Counted from the stretch's first letter, positions 1 to 7,046 are shown. The stretch: 15,642 nt of DNA from PALSA-607 sp036510735 (GCA_036510735.1 DATCDK010000065.1:1-15642); one strand, 5' to 3'. Program-made: numbers and translations. Notes: generated by a model from the sequence alone, not told the origin.

Positions 1-137
1 CGCACGAAAAACACGACCGAAGACGTCATGACAAAGAGGATGAGGGCGAGCGCAACGATGACCTCGATCAGGCTGAAGCCGCCTGAATCGTCAGACTGCA
101 TTCTGGCGGCGCGTATACGCCGCGAGAACCAGCTCAT
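1..137 (-). CDS. Type IV prepilin-like (minor pilin/pseudopilin), N-terminal fragment
   Basis: This gene runs off the left edge; only the first 45 complete codons are visible. The ATG at 135-137 is preceded by a strong Shine-Dalgarno (GGAGGGAG, 8 nt spacing). The product starts with a short basic leader (MSWFSRRIRAAR...). The prepilin peptidase motif follows, G20 then FSLIEVIVALALILF, with the conserved Glu at mature position 5 and a hydrophobic helix. Such proteins are cleaved and N-methylated by PilD and enter the pilus or its tip complex. The SLIEVIVAL wording resembles PilV/GspI-type minor pilins more than the major pilin next door. An internal ATG at 99-101 is possible but has a weaker ribosome site. 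It lies 182 nt downstream of the major pilin gene, behind a strong hairpin, so it is probably expressed at a lower level. The exact minor pilin class cannot be decided from this fragment. Confidence 0.88.
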   Translation of the reverse strand, partial: MSWFSRRIRAARMQSDDSGGFSLIEVIVALALILFVMTSSVVFFV

Positions 138-269
138 CGCGTGTGCTCCCTCCGTTAGTAGTGCAGTCAAACGTCAGTGATGCAGATGAAACAGCGGTGC
201 AGGCTTAACGTCGTCTCAACGCGCCTCCGGCTTGAACGCGTCCGGGTGATTTAGCTGCCGGGAAAGCTT

Positions 270-299
270 GGTGGCCGGGATCCGAGGATCCCGGCCACC
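270..299 (-). terminator. Perfect 14-bp inverted repeat after the major pilin gene
   Basis: GGTGGCCGGGATCC and its exact reverse complement are separated by 2 nt, which would realistically fold as a 12-13 bp stem with a 4-6 nt loop. It begins 20 nt after the pilin stop codon. No clear U-tract follows on the minus strand (AAGCTTTCCC), so it may be an imperfect intrinsic terminator, an attenuator or a 3'-end stabiliser for pilin mRNA. It is the only strong hairpin I found in the 182-nt gap to the next prepilin-like gene. Confidence 0.65.
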
Positions 300-319
300 G
301 CGCTAGCCGAACGAACTGT

Positions 320-823
320 CTAGAAGGCGGTCGTGGCGACGCCACAAGCCGGGACAGTCGCGGTCACAGCTGCTGTGAACGTGCCGGCCGGCTGGAGCCC
401 ACCCTGGCTGGAGATGTACTCCCACGCGTGGGTGCCCTTCGAGTTCTGGCCGACGATGCAGTACGCCGAGCCGGCTGCGCCGACACCAAGGGTGTCCAGC
501 GCGTAGGTGAAGTTGTTACCGCTCGAGGTGCGAACCGTCGTCGGGTCCGTACCGATCGTCGTGATGCCAGCGGTGACACCGGTGCCAGTGGAGATGGCGC
601 CGGTCGGGTAATTCTGCTGGTCGGTGTTGTACGACTCGAGCTCGTTGGCGATGGTGCGCAGGTCGCTCTTGACCGACGCGTCATAGCCCTTCTGACGCTG
701 GCTCAGGAAGACCGGGATAGCGATTGCGGCGAGGATGCCGATGATGATCATGACGACGAGAAGTTCGATGAGGGTGAAGCCCTCTTCCTTCTCGGCCATG
801 GCCTTGCGAATACGAGCGAGCAT
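320..823 (-). CDS. pilA: Major type IV pilin (PilA-like), class IVa prepilin
   Basis: The 167-residue product has a short charged leader (residues 1-15, ending EKEEG). PilD would cleave after G15. The mature chain begins FTLIELLVVMIIIGILAAIA, with Glu5 (E20) and the long hydrophobic helix that builds the pilus core. A variable Thr/Gly/Ser-rich globular domain follows, with two cysteines (C122, C160) that could close a C-terminal disulfide loop. The length is normal for a small class IVa pilin. The ATG at 821-823 has a good Shine-Dalgarno (AAGGA). The gene has its own 250-nt leader with a candidate c-di-GMP riboswitch and a FliA-like promoter, and a strong hairpin follows it. It is the last gene after pilB, pilT and pilC. 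I infer it is the major pilin from its own regulated leader and the trailing hairpin; biochemical confirmation is not possible here. Confidence 0.93.
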   Translation of the reverse strand: MLARIRKAMAEKEEGFTLIELLVVMIIIGILAAIAIPVFLSQRQKGYDASVKSDLRTIANELESYNTDQQNYPTGAISTGTGVTAGITTIGTDPTTVRTSSGNNFTYALDTLGVGAAGSAYCIVGQNSKGTHAWEYISSQGGLQPAGTFTAAVTATVPACGVATTAF

Positions 824-828
824 CTGTT

Positions 829-841
829 GTCCTTCCAGGAC
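829..841 (-). promoter_or_regulatory. Small hairpin enclosing the pilin Shine-Dalgarno
   Basis: The mRNA reads GUCCU-GGA-AGGAC, a perfect 5-bp stem with a 3-nt loop. Its 3' arm and loop contain the AAGGA ribosome-binding site 6 nt before the pilin ATG. It could mask translation initiation and act as the expression platform of the upstream aptamer. The structure is short and could be coincidental. Confidence 0.4.
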
Positions 842-884
842 CGAATAGATGAGCCGCGGATTGCATTTCCCCGGAGGCAGATGC

Positions 885-973
885 CCGTCGGGCGGCCGGG
901 CTGACTCAGGTGAACCCGAGTCCCCTTGCTTTGCGACCCCGTCTCACAACGGGTGTGCCTTTGTCGTCGACGG
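885..973 (-). promoter_or_regulatory. Candidate c-di-GMP-I (GEMM-I) riboswitch in the pilin leader
   Basis: Read on the minus strand, the leader shows the GEMM-I elements in order. GGCACACC (952-959; family consensus GGCAAACC) comes first. A hairpin CCCGUU-GUGA-GACGGG follows, with a GNRA tetraloop at 944-947. Next is an exact CGCAAAGC (928-935). A second hairpin GACUCGGG-UUCA-CCUGAGUC lies at 903-922. The closing segment AGCCCGGCCGCC (891-902) resembles the family AGCCGGGYUGCC. GGC/GCC (957-959 with 891-893) and CCGUCG/CGACGG (968-973 with 885-890) can close P1, with an 8-nt asymmetric bulge. Deviations from consensus are GUCGCAAAGCAA in place of GACGCAAAGCCA, and ACA in place of AAA. In other bacteria this class senses cyclic di-GMP and controls pili and motility genes. 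It ends about 60 nt before the pilin ATG. The assignment is from recalled consensus, not from a covariance search. Confidence 0.72.
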
Positions 974-989
974 CTCGATGACACTGCAT

Positions 990-1018
990 TGATCGACGCG
1001 CCGGGAGCGCGACTTGAG
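990..1018 (-). promoter_or_regulatory. Candidate FliA (sigma-28)-type promoter for the pilin gene
   Basis: On the minus strand CTCA (1015-1018) is followed after 17 nt by GTCGATCA (990-997). From memory, the actinomycete FliA consensus is CTCA-N15-17-GCCGATAA. The -35 part matches fully and the -10 part at 6 of 8 positions. Transcription would start near 980-983, just upstream of the candidate aptamer, giving a leader of about 160 nt. No convincing sigma-70-type pair was found in this gap. Confidence 0.35.
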
Positions 1019-1073
1019 TGGTACGGACAGGTGAGATATGGCTGGCATTCGCAGCAGCGGTGCGGCGAACGGA

Positions 1074-2291
1074 TCAGCTGATGAGCGTGAAGATCTTGAA
1101 GATCGGCATGTAGAGGGCGACGATCATCGAGCCGATGATCCCGCCAAGGAAAGCGATCATCAGTGGCTCGATGAGCGCGGTCAACGACTCCGTCGTTGCC
1201 TCGACCTCTTGGTCATAGAACTCCGAGATCTTGTGCAGCATCGTGTCGAGCGCACCGGTTTCCTCACCGACGGTCATCATCTGCACGACCATCGGGGGAA
1301 TCACCGGGTGCTTCGACAAGGGTGCTGTCAGTGCCTCACCGGTGCGCACGCTGTCTTGAACGTCGCGTACCACGCGCCCGACCACGATGTTGCCGGTCGT
1401 GTCCGCGACGATGTCGAGGCTCTGCAGGATGGGCACGCCAGAATGCATCATGGTGCCGAGGTTGCGGGTGAACCGGCTGATCGCGATCTGCTGGAACAGC
1501 TTGCCGAATACCGGCATCTTCAACTTGAGCGGATCGACGACGTTACGTACCTGGGGCGTGTGCTTGTACTTTCCCCAGAGCACGAAGAAGACAATCGCAC
1601 CGACAATGAGGGCGGGTAGCACGATCTTGAGCTGACTAGAGATGTCAACGAGGATCTGGGTCGGCAACGGCAACTTGCCTCCGAGCTGGAGGAACAGCTT
1701 CTTGAACACCGGCACGATGAAGAGCAACATGCCGATGACGGCGACGACGGAGATGCATAGCACCACGACCGGGTAGGTCATGGCCGACTTCACTTTTCCG
1801 CGCAGCTTGACCTCAGACTCGAAGTTCGTCGCGAGTTGCATCATGACGGAATCGAGGAATCCGCCGACCTCGCCGGCCCTGACCATGTTGATCATGATCG
1901 GTGGGAACACCCGCGGGTGCTTTGCGAGAGCAGCCGAGAGCGCCATACCGGTCTCGACGTCGTTACGCACGACACCGAGAACCCGTGCAAGCTCGGTGTT
2001 GGTCGTCTGCTCCGACAGGATCGTCAAAGTACGCAGCAACGACAGGCCGGAGTTGACCATGGTGGCGAACTGCCGCGCCATGACCGACAGGTCCTTGAGC
2101 TTCACCTTCTTGCCAAACCCCGGGATAGTGATCTCTTTCTTCATCCCGGAATTGGCTTGGGTAATGCTGACCGGTGCGTAACCGCCGGCCTTGAGGCGCT
2201 GCATCACCATCGTCTGGTTCTCAGCGCTGATCGTGCCCTTGACGAGCTTGCCGGCACGATCCCGGACCGTGTACTGGAACGTCGTGGTCAT
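1074..2291 (-). CDS. pilC: Type IV pilus inner-membrane platform protein PilC (T2SSF family)
   Basis: The 405-residue product matches the full length of PilC/GspF proteins. These form the cytoplasmic-membrane platform that couples PilB and PilT to pilin insertion and removal. Two T2SSF repeats are visible, about residues 68-191 and 271-394. Each carries the family signature around a Gly-Glu core (RAGEVGG at 138-144, VGEETG at 341-346). Hydrophobic membrane segments lie near 171-197, 221-241 and 374-396. The N-terminal FQYTVRDRAGKLVKGTISAEN is the usual PilC opening. The ATG at 2289-2291 follows the pilT stop by 13 nt, with a GGGGAT ribosome site, so the two are co-transcribed. The long gap on its 3' side (824-1073) carries the pilin promoter and leader. 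Nothing looks broken. Confidence 0.95.
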   Translation of the reverse strand: MTTTFQYTVRDRAGKLVKGTISAENQTMVMQRLKAGGYAPVSITQANSGMKKEITIPGFGKKVKLKDLSVMARQFATMVNSGLSLLRTLTILSEQTTNTELARVLGVVRNDVETGMALSAALAKHPRVFPPIMINMVRAGEVGGFLDSVMMQLATNFESEVKLRGKVKSAMTYPVVVLCISVVAVIGMLLFIVPVFKKLFLQLGGKLPLPTQILVDISSQLKIVLPALIVGAIVFFVLWGKYKHTPQVRNVVDPLKLKMPVFGKLFQQIAISRFTRNLGTMMHSGVPILQSLDIVADTTGNIVVGRVVRDVQDSVRTGEALTAPLSKHPVIPPMVVQMMTVGEETGALDTMLHKISEFYDQEVEATTESLTALIEPLMIAFLGGIIGSMIVALYMPIFKIFTLIS

Positions 2292-2304
2292 GTCGTGATC
2301 CCCG

Positions 2305-3738
2305 TCATCCCCGGCCGGAAAGCCGGTTGAAGTCTTCGACGTTGTTGCACTTCTCGAGTGCGGTCTCGTAGGTGATGCGGCCGCCCTTGACCATCTCTGC
2401 CAGGTGTTGGTCCATCGTGTGCATGCCGTGCCGTGCGCCTGCTTGTAGGGCCGAGTAGATCTGGTGCGTCTTGCCCTCGCGGATCAGGTTCCTGATCGCG
2501 GGGGTGGCAACGAGGACTTCCGTTGCCACAGCGCGGCCGCGGCCATCGGCGGTCTTACAGAGGGTCTGGCTGACGACACCCTGCAACGCACCGGCGAGCT
2601 GCACCCGAACCTGCTGTTGCTGGTAGGGCGGGAAGACGTCGATGACACGGTCGATGGTCTGTGCAGCGTCCTGGGTGTGCAGGGTGGCGAACACGAGGTG
2701 GCCGGTCTCAGCAGCTGTCAAAGCGACAGAGATCGTCTCGAGGTCGCGCATCTCACCGACCAGGATGATGTCGGGGTCCTGCCGCAGGACGTGCTTGAGC
2801 GCGTTCGTAAACGAGTGAGTGTCCTCGCCAACCTCACGCTGGTTGATCAGACACGACTTGTGCTGGTGCAGGAACTCGATGGGGTCCTCCACGGTCATGA
2901 TGTGATCGCGGCGCTTGCGGTTCGCAAGGTCGACGATGCCAGCGAGTGTCGTGGACTTGCCCGACCCCGTCGGGCCGGTAACTAGCACGAAGCCGCGCGG
3001 CAGCATCGCGAAGTTCGAAACCGACGGTGGGATGCCCAGGGCCTCTAGCGGCTTGATGTCGAACGGGATGAGTCGAAATGCTGCACCGACTGCATCGCGC
3101 TGGCGGTACATGTTGACGCGGAAGCGCGACTGGCCAGGCACGGCGTAAGCGAAGTCGAGCTCGAGCTCCGCCTCGAACCGCTCGCGCTGACGCTGGGTCA
3201 AGATCGCGTAGAGCAGCGTCTGAATCACGGGAGGCGACAACTCGGGTGCGTCCTCGACCGGCTGCAGGCTGCCGTGCAAGCGGACCGTCGGTCGCGCTCC
3301 AGCGGTCAGGTGCAGGTCGGAGGCGCCCAAAGTGACGACGGTCGCGAGCAAAGCATTCAGGTCAAGACCAGCGATTCTCGTCGTGGTCTCAGTCACCGGC
3401 CGGGCGTGCTGGACGTCCGGCGAACTGCGATCGATCAGCGTGGCCGCCATCGGCGCGGAGGGCGGTGGGACGGCGGCAGGTGGCGCGAACAACGCGGCAA
3501 CTCCGGACGTGTCACTCGGGGCCGCCGACGTGTCGGACGTAGCCGACGGCCAGGGCTCGGAGGCGAGCAGCGGCACGGCGGCGGACTCCTGGACGTCCAC
3601 GGACGGCGTGAAGCCAGACACCTCGGATGAGGTCCAGGTTGGGCTCGTCAATGGGTCGTCCGTGAAAGAACTGGAGTCATGCGGCGCGTCCGGAACTGGC
3701 TGGATACCTGGATCCGGGAAGAAGCCATTGCTTTCCAC
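2305..3738 (-). CDS. pilT: Type IV pilus retraction ATPase PilT, with an N-terminal disordered extension
   Basis: This is a hexameric ATPase that powers pilus disassembly and twitching. I chose the GTG at 3736-3738 (477 aa) because AGAGGGG lies 7 nt upstream. The in-frame ATG at 3852 would add 38 unconserved residues and has no clear ribosome site. In GTG numbering, Walker A GPTGSGKST is at 255-263, the Asp box VEDPIEF at 283-289, Walker B ILVGEMRD at 325-332 and the His box GHLVFATLHT at 346-355. The PilT hallmark AIRNLIRE at 414-421 separates it from PilB. Residues 1 to about 120 form a Pro/Ala/Ser-rich, acidic, probably disordered region that classical PilT proteins of about 350 aa lack. 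The family core starts near LDLNALLATVVTLGASDLHL. It sits between pilB and pilC. Confidence 0.93.
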   Translation of the reverse strand: MESNGFFPDPGIQPVPDAPHDSSSFTDDPLTSPTWTSSEVSGFTPSVDVQESAAVPLLASEPWPSATSDTSAAPSDTSGVAALFAPPAAVPPPSAPMAATLIDRSSPDVQHARPVTETTTRIAGLDLNALLATVVTLGASDLHLTAGARPTVRLHGSLQPVEDAPELSPPVIQTLLYAILTQRQRERFEAELELDFAYAVPGQSRFRVNMYRQRDAVGAAFRLIPFDIKPLEALGIPPSVSNFAMLPRGFVLVTGPTGSGKSTTLAGIVDLANRKRRDHIMTVEDPIEFLHQHKSCLINQREVGEDTHSFTNALKHVLRQDPDIILVGEMRDLETISVALTAAETGHLVFATLHTQDAAQTIDRVIDVFPPYQQQQVRVQLAGALQGVVSQTLCKTADGRGRAVATEVLVATPAIRNLIREGKTHQIYSALQAGARHGMHTMDQHLAEMVKGGRITYETALEKCNNVEDFNRLSGRG

Positions 3739-3870
3739 CGAGAAGCCCCTCTCATACCTGCCGGGTCCGGCATGGTTCAGGACGTCACATCGACCGGTAG
3801 GCCGTGCTCCTTGAGCCGGTCGGCCGAATCGGGAGCCTCTGGGCGGCTCCATCGATCGGTTCAGCCGCGG

Positions 3871-5535
3871 TTACACGACGACGCGGAAGATCTCCTCGAG
3901 CGACGTGACGCCGAGGGCAACCTTTGCCAGCCCGTCGTGGCGAAGAGTGACCATTCCCTCTTCGCGTGCGACGTGGGCGATGGTCTCAGCGGACGCATGC
4001 TCGACCGCGAGGCGTTCGACGGCCTCGCTCACGACCATGACCTCGTGGAGAGCGAGCCGGCCCTTGTAGCCGGTCTTCGAGCACGCGGAGCAACCGATCG
4101 GGCGGTACAGCGTCGGCAACGGCTCGTCTGGCGACATTGGGTACCGGGCGAGAGCCAACGCCTCCGCAGTCGGCGTGTACGCCTCCCTGCACTTCTGGCA
4201 AAGACGGCGCGCAAGCCTTTGAGCAAGGACGCAGTCGACGGCAGTACCGACAAGGAAAGGCTCGATCCCCATTTCGATGAGCCGGGTGATGGCACTCGGC
4301 GCATTGTTCGTGTGCAGCGTCGTCAGAACGAGGTGACCGGTAAGTGCCGCCTCGATGGCGATCTGCGCGGTCTCGTGGTCGCGCACCTCACCGATGAGCA
4401 CCACATCGGGGTCAGAACGCAGGATCGATCGCAGCGCCGACGCGAACGTCAAACCAGCCTTGGCGTTGGTCTGAACCTGGTTGATACCAGGGATCCGGTA
4501 CTCGACCGGGTCTTCTACGGTGATGACGTTCTTGTCGGGCGTCGAGACGATATTGAGCGTGGCGTACAGCGTCGTCGACTTCCCAGATCCGGTGGGGCCA
4601 GTGACGAGCATCATCCCGTACGGCTTCGTAAAGCTCTGCGCCCACCGCTCATAGTTGCCTTCGGCGAATCCGAGGTCGGTCAACTTCAGCAGTGCCGTCG
4701 AGTTGTCCAGGATTCGCATGACGATCTTCTCGCCCCACACCGTTGGCAGCGACGCCACGCGAAGGTCGATCTTCTTCCCGGTGACGGTGACGGACAGTCG
4801 ACCGTCCTGAGGAATCCGGCGCTCGGCGATATTCATCTCCGCCATGATCTTCAGCCGGCTGGTGACACCAGCCTGGATGCTCTTCGGCGACTTCATCACC
4901 TCGTGCAGCACGCCATCGATGCGGTACCGCACGCGCAGGTCGCGTTCGGTCGGCTCAATGTGGATGTCTGACGCACGGTCCTGCACAGCTTGCGAGATCA
5001 GGAGATTGACGAACTTAACGATCGGCGCGTCCTCAACCAGATCCTTGACGTTGCTGAGCTCGTCGACGTCGTCGTCGACAGCCAACGACATCGTCAAGTC
5101 GTCGAGTTCGCCGTCGGCGCGGTGGAACCGGTTGATGGCACTGATGACGTCGGCCCGTGTTGCGACCGCCGGCTTGACGTCAAGACCCGTGATCGAACGG
5201 ATGTCATCGATCGCGAATACGTTGGCAGGGTCGGCCATTGCGACGAGAAGCTTTCCGTCGTCATAGCCGATCGGCAGCGCCGTGTAACGCCGGCAGACCG
5301 GTTCAGGTACCCGCGACACTGCCGAGCCGTCGACGGCGAAGTCGGTCAGGTCGACGAATCGAAGGCCGATCTGGGTTGCGAGCGCCGCAACGAGCTGGCC
5401 CTCGGAGAGCACTCCTTGCTCCACCAGCACCCGGCCGAGACTTCGGCCGCTTCGCTGGTGCTCCTCGAATGCCGTTGCCAACTGCGGCCCGCTAACGAGA
5501 CCGTTCTCGAGCAGGATGTCACCGAGCTGCTTCAT
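3871..5535 (-). CDS. pilB: Type IV pilus extension ATPase PilB with MshEN-type N-terminal domain
   Basis: The 554-residue product is a full-length PilB/GspE ATPase that drives pilin polymerisation. Residues 1-62 hold two tandem MshEN-like motifs (QLGDILLENGLVSGPQL at 3-19 and SLGRVLVEQGVLSEGQL at 32-48, the second ending ALATQ). In family members this domain binds c-di-GMP. The first copy departs from consensus (Q3 for Arg, H26 for Gln). The ATPase core shows Walker A GPTGSGKST at 313-321, the Asp box ITVEDPVEY at 338-346, Walker B VVLIGEVRD at 378-386 and the His box GHLVLTTLHTN at 400-410. The zinc-type tetracysteine is C446/C449 with C482/C485. The ATG at 5533-5535 overlaps the stop of the upstream membrane protein gene by 4 nt, so translation is probably coupled. 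A 132-nt gap precedes the preferred pilT start. Confidence 0.96.
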   Translation of the reverse strand: MKQLGDILLENGLVSGPQLATAFEEHQRSGRSLGRVLVEQGVLSEGQLVAALATQIGLRFVDLTDFAVDGSAVSRVPEPVCRRYTALPIGYDDGKLLVAMADPANVFAIDDIRSITGLDVKPAVATRADVISAINRFHRADGELDDLTMSLAVDDDVDELSNVKDLVEDAPIVKFVNLLISQAVQDRASDIHIEPTERDLRVRYRIDGVLHEVMKSPKSIQAGVTSRLKIMAEMNIAERRIPQDGRLSVTVTGKKIDLRVASLPTVWGEKIVMRILDNSTALLKLTDLGFAEGNYERWAQSFTKPYGMMLVTGPTGSGKSTTLYATLNIVSTPDKNVITVEDPVEYRIPGINQVQTNAKAGLTFASALRSILRSDPDVVLIGEVRDHETAQIAIEAALTGHLVLTTLHTNNAPSAITRLIEMGIEPFLVGTAVDCVLAQRLARRLCQKCREAYTPTAEALALARYPMSPDEPLPTLYRPIGCSACSKTGYKGRLALHEVMVVSEAVERLAVEHASAETIAHVAREEGMVTLRHDGLAKVALGVTSLEEIFRVVV

Positions 5536-6992
5536 CCGATCCCCGCCCCAGTTGTTGCGATGGCTGGCGCCGACTTGGTGCCGAAGCCGAGCTGCAAGGC
5601 ACCGCGGTGGCCCGCGATGGCACCCACACCAATGACGATGGCCAGAACTGCGACGAGCGCCACTCGAACCCGGGGTCGCGTCGAACGCTCCACCTCAGTG
5701 CGAAGCGTTCCCGACGTTGGATTGTCCGGACGCCTCAGCGTTGGTGCGATCGCCGCGGCGCTCACGACTGCCGCCAGGGTAAAGAGCGCCGGGTAAGTCC
5801 AGTCAAAATCGATGGCAGCGTGCGCCATGAGTGCACCTGCACCAACGATCAGACCAGTGCGGACGTCGAGCACGCGGCGTCGTGCGCGGCTGCGAAGGCC
5901 GCGTAGCAGGCCCACACCGACCGACGCACAGGCCGCGAGGAACGGCAGGCCGAGCAGCAACCCGCCTTCTGCGAGAGCCTGCAAGTAGTCGTTATGAGCT
6001 AGCGGCGACCGCGGCCAAGTCGCCGGAGTGAGCTTCGCAGCGGTTGATTCCAACGCCCCGTATCCAACGCCGACGGCGGGGTAGTGATCGAAGACGATGA
6101 CAGCCTCGTGCCACATCTGCAGCCGGTAGGAGCTGCTCGCGTCGGCCGTGCCGCCAGCACTCGAGCGAGCCTGCGCGCCGGCAAACGGCGACGCGCTGGT
6201 CGAAAAGAACGGCGGACCGGCGAGTGCCAACGTGACGCCCGCCGCAAGTACAGACGCCGCCAACCACCTGACCAGCGCGCCCCGATTCGGCTTGACCCGG
6301 GAAGCGAGCACCCCGATGAGCAGCCAGCCGCCTATCAGGATCCCGAGACCACCCCTGCTTGAGGAATACACGACGCCGGCCACTGCGAGCGGTGCGACGA
6401 CCCACCCAACAAGACGCCAAGGCGGCCGATGGTTGACCAACAGGGTCAAGGCGACCAGTGCAGGCGCGAGGAGGAATGCCGCGTACTGGTTGTGCCAGTA
6501 GAACGTGCCGACCATGGGAATGCTCTGGTCTCGACCGCCCCACCAAGCCACAAACGACCAGCAGAACTGGACGGCGCCAGCGGCCGCCACGATCGCGCCG
6601 ATCAGATAGGCACGCCGAACGCTTCGCGCGTACGAGGCGACGGCAACGAACGCCCCAGCCGCGACGCCGTACGAGGAGGCCCGGGTGGCGCCGAACCAGC
6701 CAGGTGGTGTGACGAGACAGACGATCAGGGCGGCGCCGGCGACCGCGACGGCAAGTGCGAGGGTTCCGACGCGCAGCCGCTGCCACGGCTTGGCCGCAAT
6801 CAGGGCCACAACAACGACGACCGCGGCCTTGGTCAATGCCCACGAATCGCGACCACCAGTGGCCTGCGCGAACGGCATGGTGAGATACGCGACGGCCAGC
6901 CCGATGATCACCCCAGGCACGATGCCCTTCGAGACCGCCGCCGGCGCCGATGTCGTTGGGCTCGCCAACGGGGGCGCGGCAAGGGCAGTCAT
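5532..6992 (-). CDS. Multi-pass Wzy_C/O-antigen-ligase family protein, possible pilin glycosyltransferase
   Basis: The 486-residue product is a polytopic membrane protein with roughly ten or more hydrophobic segments and a Wzy_C-type region. It shows GTFYWHNQYAAFL at 162-174 and SSSRGG at 210-215. The long extracytoplasmic loop carries R290/W294, GVGYG at 308-312 and the His-bearing AHNDYLQALAEGG at 332-344. The family transfers or polymerises lipid-linked glycans outside the membrane. It includes lipopolysaccharide O-antigen ligases and the pilin O-oligosaccharyltransferases PilO/PglL/TfpW. Its stop overlaps pilB by 4 nt, and a 54-nt gap separates it from the GTPase gene, so it belongs to the pilus operon. 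I infer a pilin-glycosylating role from position only. An exopolysaccharide polymerase or surface-glycan ligase role is equally compatible with the sequence. The ATG start has only a weak ribosome site. Confidence 0.8.
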   Translation of the reverse strand: MTALAAPPLASPTTSAPAAVSKGIVPGVIIGLAVAYLTMPFAQATGGRDSWALTKAAVVVVVALIAAKPWQRLRVGTLALAVAVAGAALIVCLVTPPGWFGATRASSYGVAAGAFVAVASYARSVRRAYLIGAIVAAAGAVQFCWSFVAWWGGRDQSIPMVGTFYWHNQYAAFLLAPALVALTLLVNHRPPWRLVGWVVAPLAVAGVVYSSSRGGLGILIGGWLLIGVLASRVKPNRGALVRWLAASVLAAGVTLALAGPPFFSTSASPFAGAQARSSAGGTADASSSYRLQMWHEAVIVFDHYPAVGVGYGALESTAAKLTPATWPRSPLAHNDYLQALAEGGLLLGLPFLAACASVGVGLLRGLRSRARRRVLDVRTGLIVGAGALMAHAAIDFDWTYPALFTLAAVVSAAAIAPTLRRPDNPTSGTLRTEVERSTRPRVRVALVAVLAIVIGVGAIAGHRGALQLGFGTKSAPAIATTGAGIG

Positions 6993-7046
6993 GTGGAATC
7001 CATCGGCAGTGCCATGCCCTGCCTTGACGGCGATACGACGGTTGCC

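Noticed and set aside
159..180. TTGACT-like -35 (minus strand) upstream of the minor pilin fragment
   Set aside because: It lies too close to the start codon: a -10 at proper spacing would overlap the Shine-Dalgarno and start region.
3679..4971. Plus-strand open frame of 430 codons across the pilT/pilB junction
   Set aside because: It is antisense to pilB and pilT, whose motifs are intact. Its composition is typical of a shadow frame.
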